Source of the DNA: Streptomyces sp. WMMB303
GTDB taxonomy: Bacteria; Actinomycetota; Actinomycetes; Streptomycetales; Streptomycetaceae
Assembly (NCBI RefSeq): GCF_029351045.1
Contig: NZ_JARKIN010000001.1
Span: 4,824,501 to 4,888,500 of the forward strand
Reading direction: 5' to 3'
Length of the DNA: 64,000 nucleotides
Shown here: positions 15,566-25,534 of the stretch, piece after piece
Numbering within the stretch: the stretch's first letter is position 1
Layout of the letters: every line of letters starts with the position of its first letter
Position numbers and translations under genes: made by a program
The notes under the pieces: generated by a model
Databases searched by the model: none
What the model was told of the DNA's origin: nothing
The model's input: only the letters and a program-made list of their open reading frames with translations

Positions 15566-18500
15566 ATGCGGGAAGGCCGGTGGACGACGGTCACCGAGTC
15601 CGAGTTCGACCATGAGCGTCGCGGACTGGACGCCATCCGCCGGAAGCTGCCCGACGCGGATCCGTGGCGGGCCTGGTCGAACTTCACGTTCACCGCGAAC
15701 ACCGGCCATGTGCGGGAGGTGGATCTGCTCGTCGTCGCGCCCAGCGGGGTGTGGATGATCGAGCTGAAGAACTGGCACGGCTCGCTGACGAGCGAGAACG
15801 GCACCTGGGTCCAGACGACTCCGGGGGGACACCGCCGTCCGCACGGCAATCCGCTGCACCTGGTGAGCACGAAGGCCCGGGAGTTGGGCGGGCTGCTGCG
15901 GCAGCGCGGCGGGCGCGCGTGGGTCGGCGAAGCCGTCTGCTTCACCGAGGACTCGCTGCGTATCCGGTTGCCCGGCCACGACCAGAACGGCGTGTTCAAC
16001 GTCGACCAGTTGGTCGCCATGCTCCAGCGCCCCCCGCGGGACGAGCGGCACCGCGTCACGCCGACCAGTTCCCGTGAGGTCAAGGGTGCGCTGGACAAGG
16101 TGGGCATCCGGCGCAGCGACGCCGAGTACCGGGTGGGCCCCTACCAATTGGAACGCAAGGCGTTCGACTCCGGGGAGACGTGGGCCGACTACCTCGCCCA
16201 GCACGCAGAGTTGCCCGAGTCGGCGCGGGTGCGGGTCTATCTGCGGGAGCGCGGCTCGGACGCCACCATCCGGCAGTCGGTGGAGAACGCGGCCCGGCGC
16301 GAGGCCGCCGTCCTGCAGCGATTCCGGCATCCGGGTGCGGTGCAGTACAAGCAGTACCACCCCTCGGGGCACTCCGCGGGCCCGGCCCTGATCTTCGACT
16401 ACCACCCGCAGACGCTGCGCCTGGACGAGTATCTGCTCCAGTACGGGGAGAAGCTCGACATCCTCGGCCGGATGGCACTGGTACGGCAGTTGGCCGAGAC
16501 GATGCGCTCCGCGCACTCCAGCCGCATCCACCACCGGGCGCTGGCCGCCCGCTCGGTGCACGTCATCCCCCGCAACCGGGGCCGCCAGGGACAGACGGTC
16601 GGCGAAGAGGCCGCGTGGCAGCACCCGCATCTGCAGATCTCCGACTGGCAGATCGCCACCCAGCGCAGTGGCACCGGCTCCTCCGGCGCGGGCGCGACCC
16701 GATTCGCGCCGACGGCGCTGTCCGCGATGCACCTCGCCGACGTCTCCGACCCGTACCTGGCACCCGAGTTGACGGCGCTGAACGCCGACCCGGTGTCCCT
16801 GGACGTCTACGGTCTCGGCGTCCTCACCTATCTGCTGGTCACGGGCAAGGCCCCGGCGGCGAGCCAGGCCGAACTGGTCGCCCGGCTGGAGGCCGGTGAA
16901 GGTCTGCGGCCCAGTGCGCTGGTGGACGGGCTCTCGGAGGACATCGACGACCTGGTGCAGGCGGCCACGGCCTACCGGCCGGAGCGGCGGCTGTCCACGG
17001 TGGACGAGTTCCTGGAGATGCTGGAGCTGGTCGAGGACACCCTCACCAGCCCGGCCGACCCCGCCGTCGCCGAAGAGGCCGAGGCGCCGGAGAAGGACCC
17101 GCTCGAAGCCGTGACCGGGGATGTGCTCGGCGGGCGCTGGGAGGTCCTGCGCCGCCTGGGCACCGGTTCGACCAGCCGGGCCTTCCTCGTCCGCGACCTG
17201 GAGCACGAGGCGCGCAGAACGCGCCCGCTGGCCGTACTGAAGGTGGCCCTGTCCGACAGCCGGGGCGAGGTGCTGGTCCGGGAGGCCGAGGTGATGGGGC
17301 GGCTGCGCCCCGACTCCCGCGTCATCCGGCTGGTGGAGCCGCAGCCGCTGCACCTCGGGGGCCGCACGGTGCTCGCCCTGGAGTACGTGGGCGATGAGCG
17401 CGAGGAGGCCGTCGAGCCGGCTGCCTCCGGCAGCGGTCGCCGACGGCACCGCGGGGAGACGGTCGCCCGGCTCCTCCGCGAGAGCGGGCGCCTCCAGATA
17501 GACCAGTTGGAGGCGTACGGCGACTATCTGTTCGGCGCCGTGGACTTCCTGGAGGGTGAGAGCGTCTGGCACCGCGACATCAAACCGGACAATATTGCCA
17601 TAAGGGTGCGTCCGAACCGCACCCGTGAGCTCGTCCTCATCGACTTCTCCCTGGCCGGCTACCCGGCCAAGAACCACGAGGCCGGTACGGAGGGCTATCT
17701 CGACCCGTTCATCGGCACCCTGGTCCGCACCGCCTACGACTCGCACGCCGAGCGGTACGCCGTCGCGGTCACCCTGCACCAGATGGCCTCCGGCGAGCTG
17801 CCCAAGTGGGGCGACGGCTCCGTCCTGCCCCGGCAGACCGACAAGGAGGAGTTCCCCTGTCCGACCATCGCCGCCGACGCCTTCGAACCCGCCGTACGCG
17901 ACGGCCTGGTCCGCTTCTTCCGCAAGGCGCTGCACCGGGACGCCGCCGAACGGTTCCCCGAGCTGAAGCCGATGCGCGACGCCTGGAAGAGGATCTTCCT
18001 GGACGCCTCGCAGACGGTGCCCTCCAGCCACCGCTCCCGGCACAGCAGCCATCCGGGACACTCCGGCCAGGACGGGCAGGAGCAGCAGAGAGGGCAAGCG
18101 GAGGCCGCGGAGGGAGCGCCAGGGGGACGGCCCGCCATCGCGGACGCAGAACCGCTCTCCGCTGAGCAGCAGCGCGAGCAGTTGGCCGAGCAGGTCACCC
18201 GCGACACCCACCTCTCCGCGGCGGGCCTCACCCCGGCCGCCGAGTCGTTCCTCTACGGCTTCGGCATCACCACAGTCGGCGGCCTGCTGGACTACAGCCG
18301 CCGCAAGCTCCTCAACGCCCCCGGGCTGGGTGCCAAGACCCGCGGTGAGATCCAACGCCGCCAGCGCCAATGGGGCGAGCTGCTCCGCGAGGCCCCCGTA
18401 TCGCCACTGACGGCACGCGGCCGGGCCGAGGCGAAGGAAGAGCTGGCGCAGCTCACCCGCACGGAGTCGGCTGTCGCCGACGGTGTCGCCGCGACCACCG

Positions 18501-20302
18501 ATCGGCCCGAGGAGCTGCCGGAATCCGCGCTGCGCGCCCTCAGCCTCGACACCCTGGCCACCGTCCTGGTCCCGGAGCTGAACAACAACGGTTCCAACCA
18601 CAACAAGGTCGAGATGGTCCGGCTGCTGCTGCGGCTCCCGGACGAGCACGGCACGCTGCCCGATATCGGCGTCTGGCCCAAGCAGAGGGAGGTCGCCGAC
18701 GCGCTGGGGCTGTCGGCCGGCCGCATCCCGCAGATGCTGAAGGAGGAGCGCAAGCGCTGGAAGAAGCGCCCGGAGGTGCGGGCCCTCCGCGACGAGATCA
18801 CGGAACTGCTGGCCGGACTGGGCCGTGTCGCCTCCGCCGTCGAGATCGCCGACGCACTCGTGCTGCGCCGCGGCACCCAGCTCCCCGAGCGCCCCCAGCG
18901 GCGCGCGCTGGCGCTCGCCGCGGTCCGGGCCGTGGTGGAGGTCGAACAACTCGAACCGGAGAGCGCCCAGTTCCAGCACCAGCCCAACCGCAAGGCCACC
19001 GAGGAGGCATTGGGCGCCGGACTGCTCGCCCTGGACGTACGGGAGGCCGACGAGGAGGCGGGCACCGAAGGAGACCCCCCGGACACCCCCACCGCGCCCG
19101 GCCTGCTCGACTACGCCTCCCGGCTGGGCAAGACCGCCGACCGCCTCGCGGGGCTGGACACCCTTCCGACGGCCACGAGGGTCCTGGCCGAACTCGGCGC
19201 CCTCGCCCCGCCGCCCGGCGAGGTCGAATGGGACGAACGCCGGCTGGTCGAGCTGGCCGCCTCCGCGTCCACCAACGCGGCGGCCACCCCCCGGCTGGAG
19301 ATCTACCCGCGCAACCTGGACCTGGTGCGGGCACTGCGGCTCACCCAGGCGGGCCTGGTACGCCTGAACCCCGGCGTGCCGGACGAGTGGCAGCCCGGAC
19401 TGACCGGCGAGGACGTGCACGAGCGCGTCCGCACCCGCTTCCCCGAACTGGTCGTCCCCGACGGCCGGGGCGGCACCACCCGCGACCTGCCGACCGCGGG
19501 CCCGCTGACGAAGGCCCTGCGCAACGCCGGCTTCGACCTCACCCTCTCGCTGCGCGAGGACACGAAGACGCTGCGCTATCTGCCCACCCGGATGGACTCG
19601 GCCTCCAGCTATCTGACGACCGGCGCCTGGCGCCGCTCCACCGACGTCGGCACCGTCACCCGCTACTCCGACGACCCGACACTCGCCGACGCCGTCCGGA
19701 CCGACGAGCGCCTGCTCGCCTCCGCACGGCGGGACGGCTACCGCGTCCTGACCGTACGGGAAGCCCGTGCCTGGCAGGCCACCCAGGAACTGGGGTCGGC
19801 AGACGGCCGGTTCTGCGCCCGCGTCCTCTCGGTGACCGAACTCTTCCTGGAGGCCATGCACGCCCTGGTCCCCGAGGGCACCAAGCCGACCTGGGAGACG
19901 CTGCTGAAGGCCGATGTCGCCGAGCCCGGCTCGCGGGGCGCGATGAAGTTCGCGGAGTACGCGCGTACGGCGTGGGGTTCGGTGGAGCCACGGGTGCGGG
20001 AGCTGCTGGGCGACGGCGCCGGCAGCGGTTCCCACTCGGGCTCCGACTCCGGTGAGGGACCGGTGCTGCTCACCGACGCCGCCGTCTTCGCGCGGTACGA
20101 CGCGATGGGCGTGCTGGGCCGCCTCGCGGAGGCGGCTCGCCAGGGCGGGCGCGGGCTGTGGCTGCTGGTCCCGCAGAGCGACCCGGCCCGGGAACCGAAG
20201 CTGGGGTCGGTCGCCGTCGCGTACCAGGCGGGCCTGGGTGAGTGGATCACCCTGCCGGAGTCGTGGGTGCAGAACGCCCACCGGTCGGGGGCGAGCAGCT
20301 AG
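15566..20302 (+). CDS. pglW: BREX-2 serine/threonine kinase PglW
   Basis: A 1578-residue protein, near the usual length of PglW. Residues 12-130 form a NERD (nuclease-related) domain with E51, D53, E66 and K68 (REVDLLVVAP, MIELKNW). A kinase-like region at about 190-490 lacks catalytic residues (HRD replaced by HRA, DFG by DWQ), so it looks like a pseudokinase. A second kinase domain from about 515 has GTGSTSRAF and the catalytic HRDIKPDN (HRD at 669-671). The C-terminal half holds a helix-hairpin-helix-like segment (ITTVGGLLDYSRRKLLNAPGLG) and a sigma-region-4-like HTH (REVADALGLSAGRIPQML). In Streptomyces coelicolor PglW is a protein kinase of the phage growth limitation system. It is followed 58 bp later by pglX. 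Confidence 0.93.
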   Translation: MREGRWTTVTESEFDHERRGLDAIRRKLPDADPWRAWSNFTFTANTGHVREVDLLVVAPSGVWMIELKNWHGSLTSENGTWVQTTPGGHRRPHGNPLHLVSTKARELGGLLRQRGGRAWVGEAVCFTEDSLRIRLPGHDQNGVFNVDQLVAMLQRPPRDERHRVTPTSSREVKGALDKVGIRRSDAEYRVGPYQLERKAFDSGETWADYLAQHAELPESARVRVYLRERGSDATIRQSVENAARREAAVLQRFRHPGAVQYKQYHPSGHSAGPALIFDYHPQTLRLDEYLLQYGEKLDILGRMALVRQLAETMRSAHSSRIHHRALAARSVHVIPRNRGRQGQTVGEEAAWQHPHLQISDWQIATQRSGTGSSGAGATRFAPTALSAMHLADVSDPYLAPELTALNADPVSLDVYGLGVLTYLLVTGKAPAASQAELVARLEAGEGLRPSALVDGLSEDIDDLVQAATAYRPERRLSTVDEFLEMLELVEDTLTSPADPAVAEEAEAPEKDPLEAVTGDVLGGRWEVLRRLGTGSTSRAFLVRDLEHEARRTRPLAVLKVALSDSRGEVLVREAEVMGRLRPDSRVIRLVEPQPLHLGGRTVLALEYVGDEREEAVEPAASGSGRRRHRGETVARLLRESGRLQIDQLEAYGDYLFGAVDFLEGESVWHRDIKPDNIAIRVRPNRTRELVLIDFSLAGYPAKNHEAGTEGYLDPFIGTLVRTAYDSHAERYAVAVTLHQMASGELPKWGDGSVLPRQTDKEEFPCPTIAADAFEPAVRDGLVRFFRKALHRDAAERFPELKPMRDAWKRIFLDASQTVPSSHRSRHSSHPGHSGQDGQEQQRGQAEAAEGAPGGRPAIADAEPLSAEQQREQLAEQVTRDTHLSAAGLTPAAESFLYGFGITTVGGLLDYSRRKLLNAPGLGAKTRGEIQRRQRQWGELLREAPVSPLTARGRAEAKEELAQLTRTESAVADGVAATTDRPEELPESALRALSLDTLATVLVPELNNNGSNHNKVEMVRLLLRLPDEHGTLPDIGVWPKQREVADALGLSAGRIPQMLKEERKRWKKRPEVRALRDEITELLAGLGRVASAVEIADALVLRRGTQLPERPQRRALALAAVRAVVEVEQLEPESAQFQHQPNRKATEEALGAGLLALDVREADEEAGTEGDPPDTPTAPGLLDYASRLGKTADRLAGLDTLPTATRVLAELGALAPPPGEVEWDERRLVELAASASTNAAATPRLEIYPRNLDLVRALRLTQAGLVRLNPGVPDEWQPGLTGEDVHERVRTRFPELVVPDGRGGTTRDLPTAGPLTKALRNAGFDLTLSLREDTKTLRYLPTRMDSASSYLTTGAWRRSTDVGTVTRYSDDPTLADAVRTDERLLASARRDGYRVLTVREARAWQATQELGSADGRFCARVLSVTELFLEAMHALVPEGTKPTWETLLKADVAEPGSRGAMKFAEYARTAWGSVEPRVRELLGDGAGSGSHSGSDSGEGPVLLTDAAVFARYDAMGVLGRLAEAARQGGRGLWLLVPQSDPAREPKLGSVAVAYQAGLGEWITLPESWVQNAHRSGASS

Positions 20303-20360
20303 TGAGCGGCGAGCGGATGAAGCGTGTAGTTCGAAGGTTCGAGTTAGAGGGAGACGTCGC

Positions 20361-23300
20361 GTGATCGACCGCAAGGCTCTGTTGAACGACCTCAAGCAGC
20401 AGGTCAAGGCGGTCGAGAGTGACCTCGCTCAGCAGGTCAAATTGGCGGGTGACGTCGGGGCCAAGCTGCGGAGTGAGTACGACCGGGCGAAGAAGCTCGG
20501 CCGTACGGCCGCCACCTGGAACAGTTGGCTGGACGAGCGGGTCACGCAGGTCGCGGTGGCCTGGGTGCTGGGTACGGTCTTCGTCCGCTTCTGCGAGGAC
20601 AACGAGTTGATCCCGGAGCCGTATCTGACGGCTCCGGAGGGCGACCGCCGGGATCTGGCCCTGGCCCGGTACGAGGAGTACGTGGCCACGGCGGACGATC
20701 CGACCTACCGGGGTTGGATCGAGCGGGCCTTCGACGAGCTGGGCGCCGGGCAGGCGGGCCGACTGCTGTTCGACCGCCGCCACAATCCGCTGTTCCAGAT
20801 CCCGCTGTCGCACGACGGGGCCCGTGAGTTGGTCGAGTTCTGGCGGGAGCGGGACGAGGCCGGCGTCCTCGTCCATGACTTCACGGACCCGCTGGAGGAG
20901 GACGGCGACGGCACGCGGGGCTGGGACACGCGGTTCCTGGGTGACCTGTACCAGGACCTCAGCGAGGCAGCGCGGAAGACGTACGCGCTGCTCCAGACCC
21001 CGGAGTTCGTCGAGGAGTTCATCCTGGACCGGACGATGACCCCTGCAGTTGGGGAGTTCGGCTATGAGGGCCTGAAGCTGATCGACCCCACGTGCGGGTC
21101 GGGGCACTTCGTGCTGGGCGCGTTCCGGCGGCTGGTGCGGCTGTGGGCCGAGGGCCGCCCGGGTGTCGACGTGCACGAGCGAGTGCGGGCCGCGCTCGAT
21201 TCGGTGCACGGGGTTGATGTGAACCCGTTCGCGGTGGCGATTGCGCGGTTCCGGCTGCTGGTTGCGGCGATGGCCGCGAGTGGGATGCGCACGTTGGAGG
21301 AATCGGGGCGCTATGAGTGGCCGATGCACTTGGCAGTGGGCGACTCGCTGATCAAGCACCGGCATCGGCAGGGGAACTTGTTCGATGAGTCGGAAGAAGA
21401 GGGCGCCGACGAGCTTGCGGACTTCAAGTACCAGACGGAGGACGTGCACGAGCATCCGGACATCTTGAAGCCGGGCCGGTACCACGTGGTGGTGGGGAAC
21501 CCGCCGTACATCACGGTGAAGGACAAGCGGCTCAATGAGCTGTATCGGGCGCTGTACAGCGCTTGCGCGGGGACGTACGCCTTGTCGGTGCCTTTCGCCC
21601 AGCGTTTCTTCGAGCTAGCTACGACGGGCGACCCGAAATCAGGAATCGGGTATGGCATGGTCGGTCAGATTACGGCGAACTCATTCATGAAGCGAGAGTT
21701 CGGAACGAAGCTGATCGAGCAGTACTTCGCGCACGAGGTGGAGTTGACGGAAGTAATTGACACCTCGGGCGCATATATCCCCGGCCACGGGACTCCAACG
21801 GTCATCTTGGTGGGCAAACGGCGGGAGGGAAGCAGCAGATGCACAACGATTCGCACTGTGCGGAGCATCCAGGGCGAGCCCTCTGCGCCTGAGAACAGCG
21901 CTGAAGGACAGGTATGGAGCGCCATAGTAGAACATATCGACAGTCCGGCCACTGCTTGCCAGTGGGTATCGGTTGACGACTTGGGGCGCAGCCGATACTT
22001 CAGCAAGCAACCGTGGATGCTTACAGACGGCGGCCTCGAAATGAATGATGCTATCGTCTCGTCAACCAAGGATTCGCTATCCACTCACACTGTGCGCATC
22101 GGGTTCGTAGGCATGACGCATGCCGACGATATCATGATTCGTCCCACCCGCTCTTGGAGTAAGCACGTCCAGGGTTTCACAGCACCCATTGCCGCAGGGG
22201 AACAAATCCGCGACTGGATCTCCACGACTGACTATGCCGCCTTTTACCCTTACCGTCAGGATCGCACCACCCGCCATCCATCGCACTCCGTGGTCGACTC
22301 CAGCGACCTCTGGCCCTTTCGTTCAGAGCTTGGGCAACGGGCCACATTCGGGGGTAGCAACTACTTCAACACCGGGCGCTCTTGGTGGGTTTGGCATCAA
22401 CTCCCCAAGGATGTAGGCGCTCATCCCTGGTCAATCCCTTTTGCATTCGTGGCGACGCATAATCATTTCACTCTAAACCGAGACAACACGATATTTAAGC
22501 AATCTGCGCCAGTGATCAAGCTTCACGAGGAAGCGAGTGAAGAAGAGCACCTACGACTGCTCGGACTGCTCAACAGTTCAACGGCATGTTTCTGGCTTCA
22601 GCAAGTGTCGCACAATAAGGGTGAAGGAGGTGGTGCACGCGTCGATGCAGGGTACTCAACCATGGGAAGCGAAGCATGGAAGAATTGTTTCGAATTTACC
22701 GGGACGAAGCTACAGGCATTCCCCTTGCCCGCTCGCTATCCAACAACGCTAAGCGTCTCCCTCGATGCCCTTGCTCAAGACCTCACCGAGATGAATCCTT
22801 CTACCCTCGCTTGCAAGGTCATACCTACCTCCATAGAGCTCCGCGAAGCCTGCGCAACCTGGCACTCCACCCGCGCCCGCATGATCGCCCTCCAAGAAGA
22901 GCTCGACTGGCAGGTATACAGCCTCTACAACCTGCACCCCGAAGACCTCCGGGTCTCCGAGGACCCCGACTCTCCCGACATCCCGGAACTCGCCCTCGGC
23001 GAACGCGCCTTCGAGATCGTGTTGGCCCGCAAGGTGCAGGCGGGGGAAGCCAGCGACGAGTGGTTCAAGCGGCACGGCTCCACCCCCATCACCGAGATCC
23101 CCGAGCACTGGCCCTCCGCGTACCGCGAGGTGGTGCAGAAGCGGATCGATGCCATTGAGTCGTCCCGCGCCATCGGCATGGTGGAGAGGCCCGAGTACAA
23201 GCGGCGGTGGGCGACCGAGGGGTGGGACGCGCTTCAGGAGAAGGCCCTCAAATCCTGGTTGCTCGACCGGATGGAGAACAGGGAGCACTGGTACGACGAG

Positions 23301-24005
23301 AACGGGATGCCCGCGCTCGTCACGCTCTCCCGGCTCACCGATGCGCTGTCCCAGGACGAGGACTTCGTGTCCGTCGCGAAGATCTATGCGCCCCGCAAGG
23401 AACTGGCGGCCGTCGTCGGTGAGCTGATATCCGACGAGCACGTCCCGTTCCTGGCCGCCCTCCGCTACAAGCCCTCCGGGCTCAAGAAGCGTGAGGACTG
23501 GGAGCATGTATGGGACCTCCAGCGGGAGGAGGACGCGGCGCCGGACGAGCCGACCAAGCGCAAGATCCGCGACAGCATCCCCGTGCCGCCCAAGTACACC
23601 TCCGCCGACTTCCTCCGCCCCTCCTACTGGCGGGCACGCGGCAAGCTGGACGTGCCCAAGGAGCGGTTCATCTCCTACGGGCAGACCAACGTGGCGAAGC
23701 CGGAGCTGTACGGCTGGGCCGGGTGGAACCACCAGGAGCAGGCGTACGCCCTCGACGCCTACATCGCCGCGCACGAGGAACTGACCTCCGAGCAGGTGGC
23801 GCCCTTCCTCGCTGGGTTGCTGGAGCTCCAGCCCTGGCTGGACCAGTGGCACAACGAGTTCGATGCCACCTTCGGTGCCTCACCCGCCGCCTTCTTTCGG
23901 GGCGACCGTCAGATGGTTCAGGGCGAGCACGGACTGACGGACGACAACCTGCGCGCCTGGCGGCCGGCCGCCGCTGCACGTGGACGGCGAACCGCCAAGA
24001 AATAG
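20361..24005 (+). CDS. pglX: BREX-2 adenine-specific DNA methyltransferase PglX
   Basis: A 1214-residue protein, about the length of known PglX. The S-adenosylmethionine-binding motif is DPTCGSGHF (from D242), and the catalytic N6-adenine motif is NPPY at 380-383. In BREX systems PglX methylates a specific site and is needed for defence; in the Pgl system it was proposed to mark phage progeny. Residues about 415-840 (21.6-22.9 kb), which should contain target recognition, use noticeably more A/T-rich codons than the two ends, suggesting exchange of the recognition segment. GTG 20361 has GAGGGAG seven bases upstream. Ends before a strong terminator, so it closes the pglWX unit. Confidence 0.93.
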   Translation: MIDRKALLNDLKQQVKAVESDLAQQVKLAGDVGAKLRSEYDRAKKLGRTAATWNSWLDERVTQVAVAWVLGTVFVRFCEDNELIPEPYLTAPEGDRRDLALARYEEYVATADDPTYRGWIERAFDELGAGQAGRLLFDRRHNPLFQIPLSHDGARELVEFWRERDEAGVLVHDFTDPLEEDGDGTRGWDTRFLGDLYQDLSEAARKTYALLQTPEFVEEFILDRTMTPAVGEFGYEGLKLIDPTCGSGHFVLGAFRRLVRLWAEGRPGVDVHERVRAALDSVHGVDVNPFAVAIARFRLLVAAMAASGMRTLEESGRYEWPMHLAVGDSLIKHRHRQGNLFDESEEEGADELADFKYQTEDVHEHPDILKPGRYHVVVGNPPYITVKDKRLNELYRALYSACAGTYALSVPFAQRFFELATTGDPKSGIGYGMVGQITANSFMKREFGTKLIEQYFAHEVELTEVIDTSGAYIPGHGTPTVILVGKRREGSSRCTTIRTVRSIQGEPSAPENSAEGQVWSAIVEHIDSPATACQWVSVDDLGRSRYFSKQPWMLTDGGLEMNDAIVSSTKDSLSTHTVRIGFVGMTHADDIMIRPTRSWSKHVQGFTAPIAAGEQIRDWISTTDYAAFYPYRQDRTTRHPSHSVVDSSDLWPFRSELGQRATFGGSNYFNTGRSWWVWHQLPKDVGAHPWSIPFAFVATHNHFTLNRDNTIFKQSAPVIKLHEEASEEEHLRLLGLLNSSTACFWLQQVSHNKGEGGGARVDAGYSTMGSEAWKNCFEFTGTKLQAFPLPARYPTTLSVSLDALAQDLTEMNPSTLACKVIPTSIELREACATWHSTRARMIALQEELDWQVYSLYNLHPEDLRVSEDPDSPDIPELALGERAFEIVLARKVQAGEASDEWFKRHGSTPITEIPEHWPSAYREVVQKRIDAIESSRAIGMVERPEYKRRWATEGWDALQEKALKSWLLDRMENREHWYDENGMPALVTLSRLTDALSQDEDFVSVAKIYAPRKELAAVVGELISDEHVPFLAALRYKPSGLKKREDWEHVWDLQREEDAAPDEPTKRKIRDSIPVPPKYTSADFLRPSYWRARGKLDVPKERFISYGQTNVAKPELYGWAGWNHQEQAYALDAYIAAHEELTSEQVAPFLAGLLELQPWLDQWHNEFDATFGASPAAFFRGDRQMVQGEHGLTDDNLRAWRPAAAARGRRTAKK

Positions 24006-24027
24006 CGAAGAACGCCCCCTTGCAACA

Positions 24028-24067
24028 CTCTGCTCCGCTCGCGTATCAGGCCGCGAGCGGGGCAGAG
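24028..24067 (+). terminator. Strong terminator hairpin after pglX
   Basis: Stem CTCTGC-T-CCGCTCGCG (24028-24043) pairs with CGCGAGCGG-G-GCAGAG (24052-24067) with one T-G pair and an 8-base loop. It separates pglWX from the cassettes to the right. The rest of the 378-bp gap 24006-24383 holds no clear gene; a TTGACT at 24319 is a possible -35 for the next gene. Confidence 0.7.
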
Positions 24068-24383
24068 AGACCAGAGCCACCACCATGGCCGGTGCGCTTC
24101 GGAGCTCACGTGACGCTTCGCCATCCCTGCTGCACCAGTTCTGTTCTCACAGATCGAGACGCCACCACGCCAAGACCGTGCCCCTATGCGTTGAGCCTGG
24201 CGACTCGCTTGTAGCAGCAGAGAGCTGCGGGAGATGAAGTGCCGGCCTCTCTCCCCCTTTCCCGCACCACTCCGAGCTGAGCTGACGGCCAGTCAGGCCC
24301 GCACAGTCTGCGTGGCGTTGACTGATCGATCTGTCCGAAAAGCCCATTGCAGGGCCAGATCCTGACATGGAAGCCTCAGAGTC

Positions 24384-24797
24384 ATGATTCGCACATATCG
24401 ATGGAAAATTGCAGGCATCGCCGCCGCTGGCACAGCCCTCGCACTGACCTTCCCGGCCTCGGCGTCGGCCGGCACCACCGGTGCAGGAAGCTGGGATTAC
24501 GTCGGTTCCTCGTCGTTCTACGAGGTAAACGGCGTTTACTACAGCCACCCCGTAAAGTCACACGGCGGGAACTTCAAAGCCTGCATTTATACTTCGACCA
24601 GCGGGAAAAGAGCGTACGCTTTATACGAAGACGACGTGAACAATTACGACGACAAGGTCGGTTCCGTGCGCCAGCAGGTCGCGGGAGGATGCGAGACCTG
24701 GGACGTATCGGGGGCCGTGGACGGCGACAACCACCGAGCGGAACTGTACATCGCAACCAATGACTCAAGGGCGTATAAGGTGAAGTACTACGACTGA
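24384..24797 (+). CDS. Small secreted protein
   Basis: A 137-residue protein with a typical Sec signal peptide: RTYRWK, a hydrophobic core and cleavage near ASASAG (about residue 29). The mature part of about 108 residues is rich in Tyr, Asn and Asp with two Cys (KACIYTS, GGCETWD) that could form a disulfide. Its codons use more A/T than neighbouring core genes, so it may be recently acquired. No family was recognised; beta-rich secreted proteins of this size are common in Streptomyces. It lies between the pglX terminator and a convergent terminator, as a one-gene unit. Confidence 0.65.
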   Translation: MIRTYRWKIAGIAAAGTALALTFPASASAGTTGAGSWDYVGSSSFYEVNGVYYSHPVKSHGGNFKACIYTSTSGKRAYALYEDDVNNYDDKVGSVRQQVAGGCETWDVSGAVDGDNHRAELYIATNDSRAYKVKYYD

Positions 24798-24799
24798 CA

Positions 24800-24849
24800 G
24801 AATGCCATGGTGCTCGCTCCGTTACGGCGGGGCGAGCACCACGGCATTC
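24800..24849. terminator. Bidirectional terminator between convergent genes
   Basis: GAATGCC-A-TGGTGCTCGC (24800-24817) pairs with GCGAGCACCA-C-GGCATTC (24832-24849), leaving a 14-base loop. It starts within 3 bases of the secreted-protein stop and lies 41 bp from the stop of the convergent DUF3515 gene. Confidence 0.75.
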
Positions 24850-24890
24850 CGGAGGAAGTGACACGCTTCATTTCATACACTACAGGCCGA

Positions 24891-25394
24891 TCAGCCGATG
24901 TCACTCAAGTCGATGCACTTCGACTTCTGAGGGAAATCCATAATTCCTTCGTTTATTACAACCAGCACGTCGCCGCCCAGGCCGCTGTCTCCGTCGATCT
25001 TCACCTCGACTGCGGGTATGCGACCGTAGGTGGTGAGGACCTTTTCCCCGCTGCTGTTCATTCTGTTCTCGTCGAGCACCCAGTCCACACCGTTGATGTT
25101 CGTGCAAAGGTTTGGGGTCGGAGGCAGGGGCTTTACTCCGCATCGCATGACGACCGAACCGTCTCCCCACGCGGCGGCACCCGCGCCTTCGGTTCGGTCC
25201 CGGGATTGCCCGAGAAGGGTTTCAGGCACGGTCGCTGTGAGGTGTGAGCACCGAGGGTCGCTCGCGAAAGGCCCCGGTTCCACGGATTTCTTCGCGAACA
25301 GCAAGAAATACCAGACGGCGCCGGCAGAAAGAGCCACCGCGATACCTAGCCCGTAAAAAAGGTGGCTTCTTTTAGCCCCGGACTTGAACCACAT
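24891..25394 (-). CDS. DUF3515-like membrane-anchored protein
   Basis: A 167-residue protein with one N-terminal membrane helix (about residues 12-33, LFYGLGIAVALSAGAVWYFL) and an extracytoplasmic domain. The pattern AAWGDGSVVMRCGVKPLPPT followed by INGVDWVLDEN matches DUF3515, a family common in actinobacteria with two conserved Cys (RCSHL and MRCG) and no known function. Codon use is less GC-rich than in the core genes. The start at 25394 has only a weak Shine-Dalgarno sequence. Family assignment is from memory of the WGD...CG...GVDW pattern. Confidence 0.65.
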   Translation of the reverse strand: MWFKSGAKRSHLFYGLGIAVALSAGAVWYFLLFAKKSVEPGPFASDPRCSHLTATVPETLLGQSRDRTEGAGAAAWGDGSVVMRCGVKPLPPTPNLCTNINGVDWVLDENRMNSSGEKVLTTYGRIPAVEVKIDGDSGLGGDVLVVINEGIMDFPQKSKCIDLSDIG

Positions 25395-25534
25395 AGACTC
25401 ATCCTAACTGATGCCAACCGGGCCTCAGACAGAGCGCTAGTGCAATCACATGCGGACACCGTTTCCCCCTCATCCGAAAAGAGCGGAATACGCTCCTGGG
25501 CCAAGTCGGAGGGGCGAGGTGGAGGCGGGAAGCC

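Noticed and set aside
15476..20407. Long minus-strand open frame opposite pglW
   Set aside because: pglW has NERD and kinase motifs on the plus strand; the opposite frame is a shadow.
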